Assembly: GCA_964534995.1 (NCBI GenBank)
Contig: CAZHSC010000009.1
Location: 1 to 64,000, forward strand
Direction: 5' to 3'
Length of the DNA: 64,000 bases
Origin: JAJTFW01 sp964534995
GTDB lineage: Bacteria > Bacteroidota > Bacteroidia > AKYH767-A > OLB10
Position 1 is the stretch's first letter; each line of letters starts with the position of its first letter. A program made the position numbers and the translations under genes. The notes beneath the pieces were generated by a model. The model worked only from the letters and a program-made list of their open reading frames with translations. It made no database searches and had not been told where the DNA came from. Shown here piece after piece: positions 9,001 to 14,436 of the stretch.

Positions 9001-11059
9001 AACCGATGGTATTACCGGTAATATTGGCTCCACCGGCATTGAGCCAGATACCGCAGAAAGGAGCTCCGGAACCGGTTCCTGAACTTGATGTGGCCAGGCT
9101 GATATCAGAAATCTGGTTACCGCTGATGGTGCTCACGGGGCTGAGAGCCACGTTAAGGTCCATACCAAAGAAACGGTTGGCAATGGCTGTTGTAGCCCAT
9201 GCCATGGTATAGGTGCCGGTACCGGCAGCGGATGCATAACCAATAATATTGTTTGAAATATTGAAAGTACCAGAAGTATTGTTCACTACGAGAGCACGGT
9301 GAAGGTTAGCGGTAGTGAGGTAATTACGCTGGGCTTCCTGGTAAAAGCGGTTGCCGGTGATGCTCCAGTTGTTGTTACCGGCCTGCACACTGACACCAAT
9401 GGTGGCAAGAGAAGCTGCGTAGAAATTGTAGATGCGCGAATTTGAAATGGTATTGTTGTCATTGGGGCTGGCAGCATTTCCGCTGGCTAAAAAGCAGATA
9501 ACCGGGAAAGAAACCCCTGCCTCATGAATATCGCACTGGTCGAACAGGTTGTTGTCATTACCGTTTCCACCTGTTACTGTAGTTCCGCCCATAAATACTA
9601 CTGCATTGGCAGTGGTATTGGTAGAGCCGCGGAAATGCAGATAGCTAAAGGTGTTGTTGGAAGACTCCTGAAGAATGCGCATGGCATTTCCGGTCAGGGT
9701 TGTATTTTGAATGGTTAGTTCAGAAACTGAACCCAAGCCACCCGGACGGCCGTCGATGGTGAGGTATTCTGTTAATGAGTCCACCACGGTGGCCCATGCG
9801 TTGGTGCTGGTGATACTGAGGGCCGTGGCACCTGCTTCAGGGCGGATGGTAACGGTTTTAGAAGGTAAAGTACCCAAAGCACCGGTCCAGATCGGGAAGG
9901 TTTCACCGGCACTGGTATAAGCCGCCTGAAGTTCCAGGATGGCAGAGCAGCTTAATCCGTTGGTACGGATATCGGCCAAAGCAGCGGTAAGGGTGGCATA
10001 GGTACCTGTGGGACCAACGGTAACAGTTCCGCAAACGGTACCGGCAGCTGTGGCCTGGTTTCCGTTCAATGCGGGATCACTTTTCTGACCTTCGCTAAGG
10101 CTGCGTACATTCCAGTAATAAGTCTGGCTGGCAGACAAACCGGCTGCTGCATAAGTAATGGTATTGGCGGGCAAAAAGGCTACAGCAGTATAATTAATAC
10201 CATCCAGTGACCTTTCTACCATATAACCGATTTCACCGGTAGCGTCTGTCCAGTCCAGTGTCATACTGTTAATAGTGATTGCTGAGAAAGTCAAACCGGT
10301 AGGTGACGCAGGGGCTGCGGGAGGTGTAAATGAATATATCTGCCCAGAGGCCGGACGCGTGTTTATACTATTTGTTTCAGTAGCAGAGCTAACAACAGGA
10401 GAAGCCGTAAAGGAATCCAGCGACAGGAAGTTACCTGCGCCTGTTAAAGGGCCTGTAATTCCGCAGGAAGCGGAAGGGGTACCTGACAGCGGATTGGCGG
10501 TTTGTTCATATATAAACTCTATTTTACCATCCGCTTCATACAGTTTCGCCTGCATAGAGATGGTAGCCGCAGCGGATCCCAATGGGTATCTCCAGTTCAG
10601 CCATTCAAAAGTGAATACCCTGTTACCGGGAATTCCGGTGGTGATGTAGGTAGCTGTACCTACCGATCCGGAGAGATCATCCCAAAGCGGAGCGATGATC
10701 GGCCTTCCCGCGCCTGTGGTAAGGTCATTGGTCAAACTGGAATTGCCTGCGCTGAAAGTGAGTATTCCGTTTGAACTGGCATACACATTGGTATAAACCT
10801 GCCCCATATAGAGGAAGTTAAAGCCAATGGGCAAGGCACCGGAGGCGGCATCGTCAGCCAGAATCGTTGGAACAGAAGTTCCACCTGATACCGGCGTAAA
10901 CGTACCGCTGGATGCGGCGAAGGAATAGTTCGTAATGCTCTGGGCATACGTACTATGCTTCGCTCCAAGAACTGTCAGCAGAATAACCCCTGCCAACATC
11001 AACCACCAACGGTTTAATCCCGTCAATGGCCTTCTTTGAAGACTGTAGTTGTTTGTCAT
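1..11059 (-). CDS. giant secreted multidomain repeat protein (5' 11 kb; runs off left edge)
   Basis: I translated the minus strand from the ATG at 11059 in several long stretches and at the left edge. It stays open in one frame, giving about 3,686 residues with no stop in the window. The N-terminus is a signal peptide (Leu/Val-rich core, then AYAQ-S). After it come a beta-sandwich domain (about 10935-10330), a fibronectin type III-like domain (about 10320-10060), a long Asn/Thr/Ser-rich region with the rhythm of a right-handed parallel beta-helix (about 10040-7700), and a lamin-tail-like domain (about 7175-6650; DYIELTNIG and DISGWRLEL motifs). From there to the edge are Ig-like modules of the type found with CHU_C domains, with WSPATGLSATN, TYVVTVTD and SFYVSAFDG motifs. 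Such proteins are usually T9SS-exported surface adhesins or matrix proteins, but the sorting domain would lie outside the window, so the export route is inferred. The leading alternative role is a structural matrix component. No catalytic motif was seen. Confidence 0.9.
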   Translation of the reverse strand, partial: MTNNYSLQRRPLTGLNRWWLMLAGVILLTVLGAKHSTYAQSITNYSFAASSGTFTPVSGGTSVPTILADDAASGALPIGFNFLYMGQVYTNVYASSNGILTFSAGNSSLTNDLTTGAGRPIIAPLWDDLSGSVGTATYITTGIPGNRVFTFEWLNWRYPLGSAAATISMQAKLYEADGKIEFIYEQTANPLSGTPSASCGITGPLTGAGNFLSLDSFTASPVVSSATETNSINTRPASGQIYSFTPPAAPASPTGLTFSAITINSMTLDWTDATGEIGYMVERSLDGINYTAVAFLPANTITYAAAGLSASQTYYWNVRSLSEGQKSDPALNGNQATAAGTVCGTVTVGPTGTYATLTAALADIRTNGLSCSAILELQAAYTSAGETFPIWTGALGTLPSKTVTIRPEAGATALSITSTNAWATVVDSLTEYLTIDGRPGGLGSVSELTIQNTTLTGNAMRILQESSNNTFSYLHFRGSTNTTANAVVFMGGTTVTGGNGNDNNLFDQCDIHEAGVSFPVICFLASGNAASPNDNNTISNSRIYNFYAASLATIGVSVQAGNNNWSITGNRFYQEAQRNYLTTANLHRALVVNNTSGTFNISNNIIGYASAAGTGTYTMAWATTAIANRFFGMDLNVALSPVSTISGNQISDISLATSSSGTGSGAPFCGIWLNAGGANITGNTIGSMTATDNILVRGTVTGGSVTTANVIGIAQGAASATAITVTGNNIGGLSFQGITAAFANSATVGATVCGIFNQGATTLATASSYRIISGNTIGGTGIAASMRSGNALNALTTSTANFSVIGILNTGSTRMTISNNNIQNLYVPTRSSAGVVYGIHTTTGINTITGNNVHTLYTNAKNTGTTTAALMAGISHVSTTAPVAGTEVNIASNTVHNLKINSDSSLVNVNGISFTGSTTSGFNYLIQKNNIYDLGDLTLTASDTAKVTYNGIALWGGLATVQNNMISLGDGNTKSQVYQGILKSNTNINRIYHNSVYIGGNASTASGLASGSTWAFRRTSRPSTGSDEIINNIFYNARVTAIGGAYEYAIGLDSNINVISSKNILFADFANGGRTGLRNATIATSMTDWRTLTGLDLNSISENPNYIAPAAVTPDLHLQAPPALVPAEQAGQLVAAVTDDFDGDVRAAFSPVDIGADAGNYLPSGDYLNPTISSVTYTPNTPQCTAIAHDVLAVVTDASGITSVTLNWTLNGVAQTAIPMVNTSGDNWEAQIPASGNALVSFSVTAIDASVNLNAITSASQSYKDEYLASGLSAGVDQTICPGSSTNLTVASPYLNSIVFSEVSGFETGTGAGPLAPGISGFDYIELTNIGNQPVDISGWRLELTGTTPGVFIIPAGNVVAAGGTFTISRGGGGAAIPGVYVNSTLSSTGSGTSQGLIISDLGGNISDVVAINGGTPFNPVGTGTPAVTAAMWSGNVASSSGTAGIRRTATNDSNTAADWTVAGASNLTNWGAFNAGLGTINVASISWSSGGTASIETVTPVSAPTDYIVTITDGICSASDTVVVNWFTTLPAPVGVDSFHCGNQLALCDIYSVPGATAYRWYTTPTGGTPIQNTIDTNLLQNVAVTTTFYVAAFDGVCDGPRVAVTETVIQPDAVDIQITPNDTICLGTSATLDAVSVNPNYTYVWSGSGVGTLNTNTGAQVISTPTVAGNYTFIVIATDAGANCVTTDTLNVYVSPNPNAAANIDQTTICEGESVQLEVSGSLLATIGSNDASNTTSSYPAAYGTFYWGHRQQILIRASELAAAGFTAGPISSLGFNITTADPATLTGYTISMAHTAATDLSTQQSVGTVVFGPTNYNAVVGVNTHTFTTPFNWDGTSNVVIETCFNNAGYTLNSVGNMSNTAYISCRWLNQDAATVCTSAIASTANQRPQMIINGTSLPSGVTFSWSPATGLSATNISNPVATPTTSTTYVVTVTDPVTGCFTNDTVIINVLPVLPAPSVSPSTQCGVGVPSNTITPVPGATAYYWFDAPTGGNILQADPSLTYLSTISASTSFYVSAFDGSCLSPRTPASATVLPPPSITAQASDSSLCAGSNSITLSEIIGNYPILTWSSNAGGNLNSTIGPVVTASPSVAGVYEYVVTGTDGFCSNSDTVTVTVFDLPTVSANIDSASFCEGGSVQLDVPSTVTIGENDVQGTTTGYPSAYGAFYWGYRMQNLILATELTAAGFSAGPINGLSYTIATPAGQVLTGYTIKMANVAATDLSAEQSITNVVYGPVNYTSTTGVNTHNFSTPFNWDGVSNLAIETCFNNSSYTTNSAGNMDNTSFISSRWLNQDAAGVCGFATTSTLSQRPQMILTRLLPSYSYSWSPATGLSATNIPNPVASPTVSTTYVVTVTDNATGCTNTDTVVINVTPVPAAPATTPDTRCGGGDVTVSATGSGNQLFWTDTVAGNILAVGNSYTQSVSTSGSFYVREFPSNLDTTAVGYNPITNPSAPAGYFPTTAQGMWFRVNNTGGTVIHSVDIYPNGPVGSPYTIAIIDSLGNVIGSRSGVTSITAPNYETIILDIFVPYSTIPYAMRPAVNPNLAVHQNTVVTATSPWTLAGEMTILAYGNMPPAASYFGSNTFGFFYNWQVSHGCYGSAGIANYTVTPAPALSIIPSGATTFCNSGTVSLDATNPPYVNYNWSPATDLSSASGPVVTANNVDTTITYTVTADDGIPGGCQNTASITITVNTAPYASVGIVPDTICTSTPYQFNGSGGSSSYKVVGTTVNPGQTAGWPFNGANLAQRMQVLVSAAELNAAGVFGPSFLNSLGFQLAGKLSNQPYNGFTINIDTLPLGFGCFPTTTYLTFPGGSTVYSGNYSTTAPNAANQGWNDIVFTTPYFWDGVHDIVIQTCFTNPTTSFFDIVYTTQTPGCFSTNALNAAACGTAAGTLSEFRPNMRFQGGTVNYSWSPATELSATNVSNPIFTQSLGTGTRQYVLTVTDPSNGCTATDTANFYVNPTPVAPSIEFIGLDTSICIAGSVSFAATYVDGSLQWQTSSDNINFFDIIGQTNDTLVTATLSSDVYIRLKAFCTDSSYSNVKYVKVNNPQILSTENDTVCGQGNVTLNATSNPGYFMRWYADSTSGSYLANGGSYSTFVTQTDTFWVAALVDTLVGSGGDTLTTTFAGGNGSSGNFFDVVVSSPVTLTGMRINNNTAGAICEVWYRSGTHVGFEGSSAGWTQIFNGPVAAAQGYVTGLNLPLSNGVTSFFVFLPGGGITYTNGSSLGAVFASDANIAILEGYGTGGTFGSGLFGGVPTSTRIWNGSFIYAVPNCVSARYPVVAVVNPAPAVTVTPTAATICEGSTVQIDVTGGLLDYTNFDWAPAAGLNTTSGTSVQATPLVTTSYVVTASGNVDGCVTSDTAVITVNPAPVFSVSTTTPNLCSGDTAELSIIVTSPIPTNYNLTSIPFSPVTPTGPVTVLVDAGVAVVPQTIASLDDGTWEGIALPAGFAFNYYGATPTQFNVSTNGFVTFGASLGSAFCCSGQFLPNVATPNNYLALSHEDFLLSASGTIDYFTNGVAPFRKFVIRFTNVPRFGGSGAPTTGQIVLNETLNTIEYHITSVTTATGDATTMAIENATGTQSVVVSGRNSTSPWTATNEGWKFEMPLAATIQWTGQNIIGSSTAASIQAVPTTSGYYTVVVTNPLTGCTKADSVLINFAAQPSPVIADNDTTLCNPDFIYVNVV
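2165..2960 (-). repeat. module C of the giant protein (divergent third copy)
   Basis: About 260 residues that share the order of landmarks with the two copies at 3930-4720 and 5190-5975: RMQVLVSAAELNAAG, a TTPYFWDG core near 2513-2543, an ETCF-like TCFTN, RPNM, then WSPATELSATN and a TYVV-like TVTD segment. It is clearly related but more diverged than the other two are from each other, so it is probably an older duplication. Confidence 0.7.
3930..4720 (-). repeat. module B of the giant protein
   Basis: About 260 residues closely matching module A. Shared landmarks in order are FCEGGSVQL, YGAFYWGYR, the FSTPFNWDG core near 4272-4310, ETCFNN, RWLNQDAA, QRPQMI, WSPATGLSATN and STTYVVTVTD. The core lies about 1.26 kb from that of module A. 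The DNA has drifted enough that the copies are not identical, so this is not a recent duplication or an assembly artefact. Confidence 0.75.
5190..5975 (-). repeat. module A of the giant protein
   Basis: About 260 residues with ICEGESVQL, YGTFYWGHR, the TTPFNWDG core near 5535-5570, ETCFNN, RWLNQDAA, QRPQMI, WSPATGLSATN and TTYVVTVTD. It is the partner of module B at 3930-4720. The GTSNVVIETCFNN stretch resembles the beta-sandwich repeats common in Bacteroidota surface proteins. I do not recognise a binding function. Confidence 0.75.
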
Positions 11060-11426
11060 AGTATTTATTTTGATTAGATTAATTTTTCTTGTGGAGAAAG
11101 ACGGAAAAAAGAATTTTCCGCGCATACTTTGTAAAGTGCGCAGGAATAATGGCAGAAACAGTTGCAGATAGAATTTTTTCATCATGATTTTACTGACCGG
11201 TTCCGAAATTTATTTTATCCGATTACTCCCGGAAGCCCGGTATCATTTCGCGAGAATGATAACAAGCCATCAAATAATTTCAGAAATTTTCCTTTTCAGG
11301 ATTGTTTACGCAATTTAGGATTATCCCCTACATCTTGCAAGTTTTTTGTAAAATTTCACCCATTAAAAGGAATAGTTGACAAATTTGTAGCTGAAAATCA
11401 ATCCATAAAAGAATAAACAAAAAGAC
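11060..11426. other. intergenic region between divergent giant-protein and DMT genes
   Basis: These 367 bases separate two divergent genes and must hold both promoters. The sequence is AT-rich. I found no exact TAnnTTTG element on either strand in a position I would trust. An 84-codon open frame at 11162-11416 has no recognisable product and looks spurious. Confidence 0.5.
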
Positions 11427-11801
11427 ATGAAGACTGTTTATACCCTATTATTACTGACAGGTTCCAACATTTTTATGAACCTGGCCTGGTATGGTCATTT
11501 AAAATTCACCCATTCCGGCTCTTTCAAACACGCCGGCCTCTGGTCCGTCATCCTCCTCAGCTGGGGCCTGGCATTTTTCGAATATTGCCTGCAGGTGCCA
11601 GCCAACCGTATTGGTTACCAGCTCAATGGGGGGCCTTTCAGCCTGATGGAACTCAAAATCATTCAGGAAATCATTACCCTGATCGTTTTTACCGTGCTGG
11701 CGCTGGTATTTTTTAAAAACGAAGTGTTGAGATGGAACCATGTGGCCGCCTTCTGCTGCCTGGTGATGGCGGTGTTTTTTACTTTTTACAAAAAGGCATA
11801 A
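11427..11801 (+). CDS. DMT-superfamily small membrane protein (DUF486 family)
   Basis: A 124-residue protein with four predicted membrane helices (about 3-25, 37-58, 72-95 and 102-122). The N-terminal stretch SNIFMNLAWYGHLK is characteristic of the DUF486/DMT_6 family, and the length fits it. The family is grouped with drug/metabolite transporters by fold, but no substrate is established. It stands alone on the plus strand between the divergent giant-protein gene and the convergent fcl gene. The start is ATG with a short A-rich leader and no Shine-Dalgarno sequence, as usual in Bacteroidota. Confidence 0.85.
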   Translation: MKTVYTLLLLTGSNIFMNLAWYGHLKFTHSGSFKHAGLWSVILLSWGLAFFEYCLQVPANRIGYQLNGGPFSLMELKIIQEIITLIVFTVLALVFFKNEVLRWNHVAAFCCLVMAVFFTFYKKA

Positions 11802-11892
11802 ACCGTGAATGAAAATTACTACCGGTTATGCAGGTACGAAATTGAAGTAAACGCATGTTGCCGGTCCTTGAAAAAACCGCATGAAAAATTTT

Positions 11893-12849
11893 TCAGGCCG
11901 GTTGCTGCTGCCGTTCGAAATTCCAGTTTTTCGCTGCAAGTTCGCTGATGATAGAGCGGATGCCCTGCTCCAGTCCGATTTTATGTTTCCAGCCCAGACC
12001 ATGCAATGTGGAAACATCCAGCAGTTTGCGGGGTGTTCCGTCGGGTTTCTCCGTATTGAAAGTAAGCTTACCGGGAAACCCGATCAGCGCTTTCACGGTT
12101 TCCGCCAGCTCACGGATGCTGATGTCTTCTCCGCATCCGATGTTTACATGCTGTTCTCCGCTGTAATGGTTCATCAGGAAAACGCAGGCGTCGGCCAGGT
12201 CATCCACATGCAAAAATTCGCGCCTGGGTGTACCGGTACCCCATATTTCCACTTCAGCGGCGTGATTCGCTTTCGCCTCGTAAAATTTACGTATGAGCGC
12301 AGGCAACACGTGCGAATTGTTTAAATCGTAATTGTCATTGGGGCCGTATAAATTGGTAGGCATGGCGGAGATCATGTCTGCGCCATACTGTCTGCGGTAA
12401 GACTCGCAGAGCTTCAGTCCGGCAATTTTTGCAATGGCATAAGGTTCGTTGGTAGGTTCCAGGTAGCCGCTGAGCAGGTACTCTTCTTTAATAGGCTGGG
12501 GACACATCTTGGGATAAATACAGGAAGAACCCAGGAACAATAACTTCTTCACCCTTTGCTTCCAGGCGGCATGTACCACATTGCTTTGAATCATAAGGTT
12601 TTCATAGATGAATTCGCCGCGGTATAAATTATTAGCGACAATCCCCCCTACTTTGGCCGCGGCCAGGAAAACATAATCCGGCTTCTCTTCCGCGAAAAAA
12701 GCATCCACCATCGCCTGGTTGCGTAAATCCAGTTCGCCGGAATTTTTCACAAGCAGGTTGTCAAATCCTTTTTGCCGCAGATTTCTCACAATAGCCGAAC
12801 CCACCATACCCCGGTGACCGGCCACAAATATTTTTGATGTTTTTTCCAT
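11893..12849 (-). CDS. fcl: GDP-L-fucose synthase
   Basis: A 318-residue short-chain dehydrogenase/reductase of the extended class. It converts GDP-4-keto-6-deoxy-D-mannose to GDP-L-fucose by epimerisation and NADPH reduction in the cytosol. The N-terminal nucleotide-binding motif reads GHRGMVGSA, followed by the family-typical SSCIYP, the catalytic YAIAK (Tyr and Lys), and [11 protein letters not shown] start it at the ATG at 12849 ([11 protein letters not shown]); the frame also opens four codons earlier at a TTG. It follows gmd by 61 bases on the same strand, giving the usual two-gene GDP-fucose unit. The product would feed the glycosyltransferases encoded from 14437 onward. Confidence 0.95.
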   Translation of the reverse strand: MEKTSKIFVAGHRGMVGSAIVRNLRQKGFDNLLVKNSGELDLRNQAMVDAFFAEEKPDYVFLAAAKVGGIVANNLYRGEFIYENLMIQSNVVHAAWKQRVKKLLFLGSSCIYPKMCPQPIKEEYLLSGYLEPTNEPYAIAKIAGLKLCESYRRQYGADMISAMPTNLYGPNDNYDLNNSHVLPALIRKFYEAKANHAAEVEIWGTGTPRREFLHVDDLADACVFLMNHYSGEQHVNIGCGEDISIRELAETVKALIGFPGKLTFNTEKPDGTPRKLLDVSTLHGLGWKHKIGLEQGIRSIISELAAKNWNFERQQQPA

Positions 12850-12864
12850 ATCAATAAGCAAACA

Positions 12865-12896
12865 GCTAATTCACTAATTTGCTAATTCACTAATTT
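12865..12896. repeat. two tandem copies of a 16-bp unit between gmd and fcl
   Basis: The unit GCTAATTCACTAATTT occurs twice head to tail, and a degenerate third copy (GCTGATTATCGGATTCAC) follows. It sits in the 61-base gap between gmd and fcl. This could be replication slippage or a short intergenic repeat family; no function is evident. Confidence 0.8.
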
Positions 12897-12910
12897 GCTG
12901 ATTATCGGAT

Positions 12911-14029
12911 TCACTCGTGGTAATTCATCACGGTATGTCCGCCTTCTTTAAGGTATTTATCTCTTTTGAAAAGGTTCAGGTCGGAAGCCACCATTTCCTT
13001 CACAATCATTGGAAGATCATATTTCGGGTGCCAGTTGAGTTGGGTTTTGGCCTTGGTGGGATCGCCGATCAGCAAATCCACTTCCGCCGGGCGGTAATAG
13101 CGTTTGTCAATGTTCACCACTTCCTGTCCGGTTTTGAGTGTGTATTCGGGCATGGAGCAGGATTTCACCCGGGCCACTTCATTTTCATCTTTTCCCGACC
13201 ATTCCAGTTCAACGCCCACTTCGCGGAAGGACATCGTAATGAAATCCCTTACTGAAGTGGTGATGCCGGTGGCGATCACATAATCTTCAGGGGTATCCTG
13301 TTGCAACATGAGATACATGGCCTCCACGTAATCTTTGGCATGACCCCAGTCGCGCTTTGCATCCAGGTTTCCCATAAACACCTTTTCCTGAAGGCCGAGT
13401 GCGATCCTGGCCACCGCCCTGGTAATTTTACGGGTTACAAAAGTTTCACCCCGGAGCGGCGATTCATGGTTAAACAAAATGCCGTTGACGGCATACATAT
13501 TATAGGACTCCCGGTAATTCACAAAAATCCAGTAGGCGTAGAGTTTAGCTACCGCGTAAGGTGAACGGGGATAAAAAGGGGTGCTTTCGCGCTGGGGTAT
13601 TTCCTGCACGAGGCCGTATAACTCGGAGGTTGAGGCCTGATATATCCTGCAACGGTGGGTCATGTTCAGCATACGTACCGCTTCCAGGATCCGCAGTGCC
13701 CCGATCCCATCGGCATTGGCCGTATATTCGGGAGAGCTGAAACTGACATGCACGTGCGACATAGCGCCCAGGTTATAAATTTCATCGGGCTGTACTTCGC
13801 TGATGATCCGGATGATATTCACGGAATCGGTAAGGTCGCCATAGTGCAGTTTAAACCGGACCCCTTTCTCATGCGGATCTTCGTATAGATGATCCACACG
13901 CTGTGTATTAAAAAGTGAACTGCGGCGTTTAATACCATGTACTTCATATCCCTTTTCCAGTAAAAGTTCAGCCAGGTAGGCGCCATCTTGCCCGGTAATA
14001 CCGGTAATGAGTGCTTTTTTCATATTCAT
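12911..14029 (-). CDS. gmd: GDP-mannose 4,6-dehydratase
   Basis: A 372-residue extended SDR enzyme that dehydrates GDP-D-mannose to GDP-4-keto-6-deoxy-D-mannose, the first committed step to GDP-fucose and GDP-rhamnose. It shows the cofactor-binding motif [13 protein letters not shown] at the N-terminus, [11 protein letters not shown], the STSELYG segment, the catalytic [10 protein letters not shown] (Tyr/Lys), [20 protein letters not shown] and DWGHAKDYV, all typical of GMD. Length matches the family. The start is the ATG at 14029, with a second in-frame ATG two codons on. It is the first gene of the gmd-fcl pair and is divergent from the polysaccharide locus at 14437. Confidence 0.97.
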   Translation of the reverse strand: MNMKKALITGITGQDGAYLAELLLEKGYEVHGIKRRSSLFNTQRVDHLYEDPHEKGVRFKLHYGDLTDSVNIIRIISEVQPDEIYNLGAMSHVHVSFSSPEYTANADGIGALRILEAVRMLNMTHRCRIYQASTSELYGLVQEIPQRESTPFYPRSPYAVAKLYAYWIFVNYRESYNMYAVNGILFNHESPLRGETFVTRKITRAVARIALGLQEKVFMGNLDAKRDWGHAKDYVEAMYLMLQQDTPEDYVIATGITTSVRDFITMSFREVGVELEWSGKDENEVARVKSCSMPEYTLKTGQEVVNIDKRYYRPAEVDLLIGDPTKAKTQLNWHPKYDLPMIVKEMVASDLNLFKRDKYLKEGGHTVMNYHE

Positions 14030-14436
14030 CTGTACCGCGAAGCGGATTTGATTTCAAACATTTGTATGTTATCGAACTGCAAAACAAGGCTTTAAAGGGA
14101 ATATAAGCCCTGTTTGCCCGGCACACTGTTCCAAAGACGGAAAAGTAAATAATTATTCCGGCCTTTTTCCCTGTTACGGAGGAAGATGCTCTCAAGTTTC
14201 AAACATTGCCTGTCGTTTTCATGCATTTTCATCACCCGGGAAAGGTATATTTCAACGGAATTTACACATTCTTCATTTTAAGTGTCCGCCTTACATCCCA
14301 TGTTCCGAATGAATAACACTACTTTTGTGCGGGAAAAATAAATATTTATTTTTTTACGTTTATCTGCGTTTCGTGTGAACAATAATCAAAATCCTGCGTA
14401 AAAAAACAGGATTGTCAGGAATAAATACCCATACCT
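14030..14436. other. divergent regulatory region between gmd and wzc-like gene
   Basis: These 407 bases separate gmd (minus) from the first gene of the plus-strand polysaccharide locus. Apart from the promoter-like element at 14320-14327, I recognise no gene or structured RNA. A 75-codon minus-strand frame across 13968-14195 overlaps gmd and looks spurious. Confidence 0.5.
14320..14327 (+). promoter_or_regulatory. candidate -7 element for the polysaccharide locus
   Basis: TACTTTTG matches the Bacteroidota -7 consensus TAnnTTTG exactly. It lies about 110 bases before the ATG at 14437. I could not find a convincing TTG at the -33 position, so this rests on the -7 match alone. Confidence 0.4.

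Noticed and set aside
30..10968. About thirty short open frames on both strands in the first 11 kb.
   Set aside because: They lie in other frames of one continuous minus-strand coding sequence and have no recognisable products; the giant frame has clear domain sequence throughout.
11162..11416. An 84-codon plus-strand frame between the divergent genes.
   Set aside because: No family resemblance, unusual composition, and it occupies the promoter region of both neighbours.
11883..11894. GAAAAATTTTTC palindrome at the end of fcl as a terminator.
   Set aside because: It is too AT-rich and short for a stable stem and overlaps the coding end of fcl.
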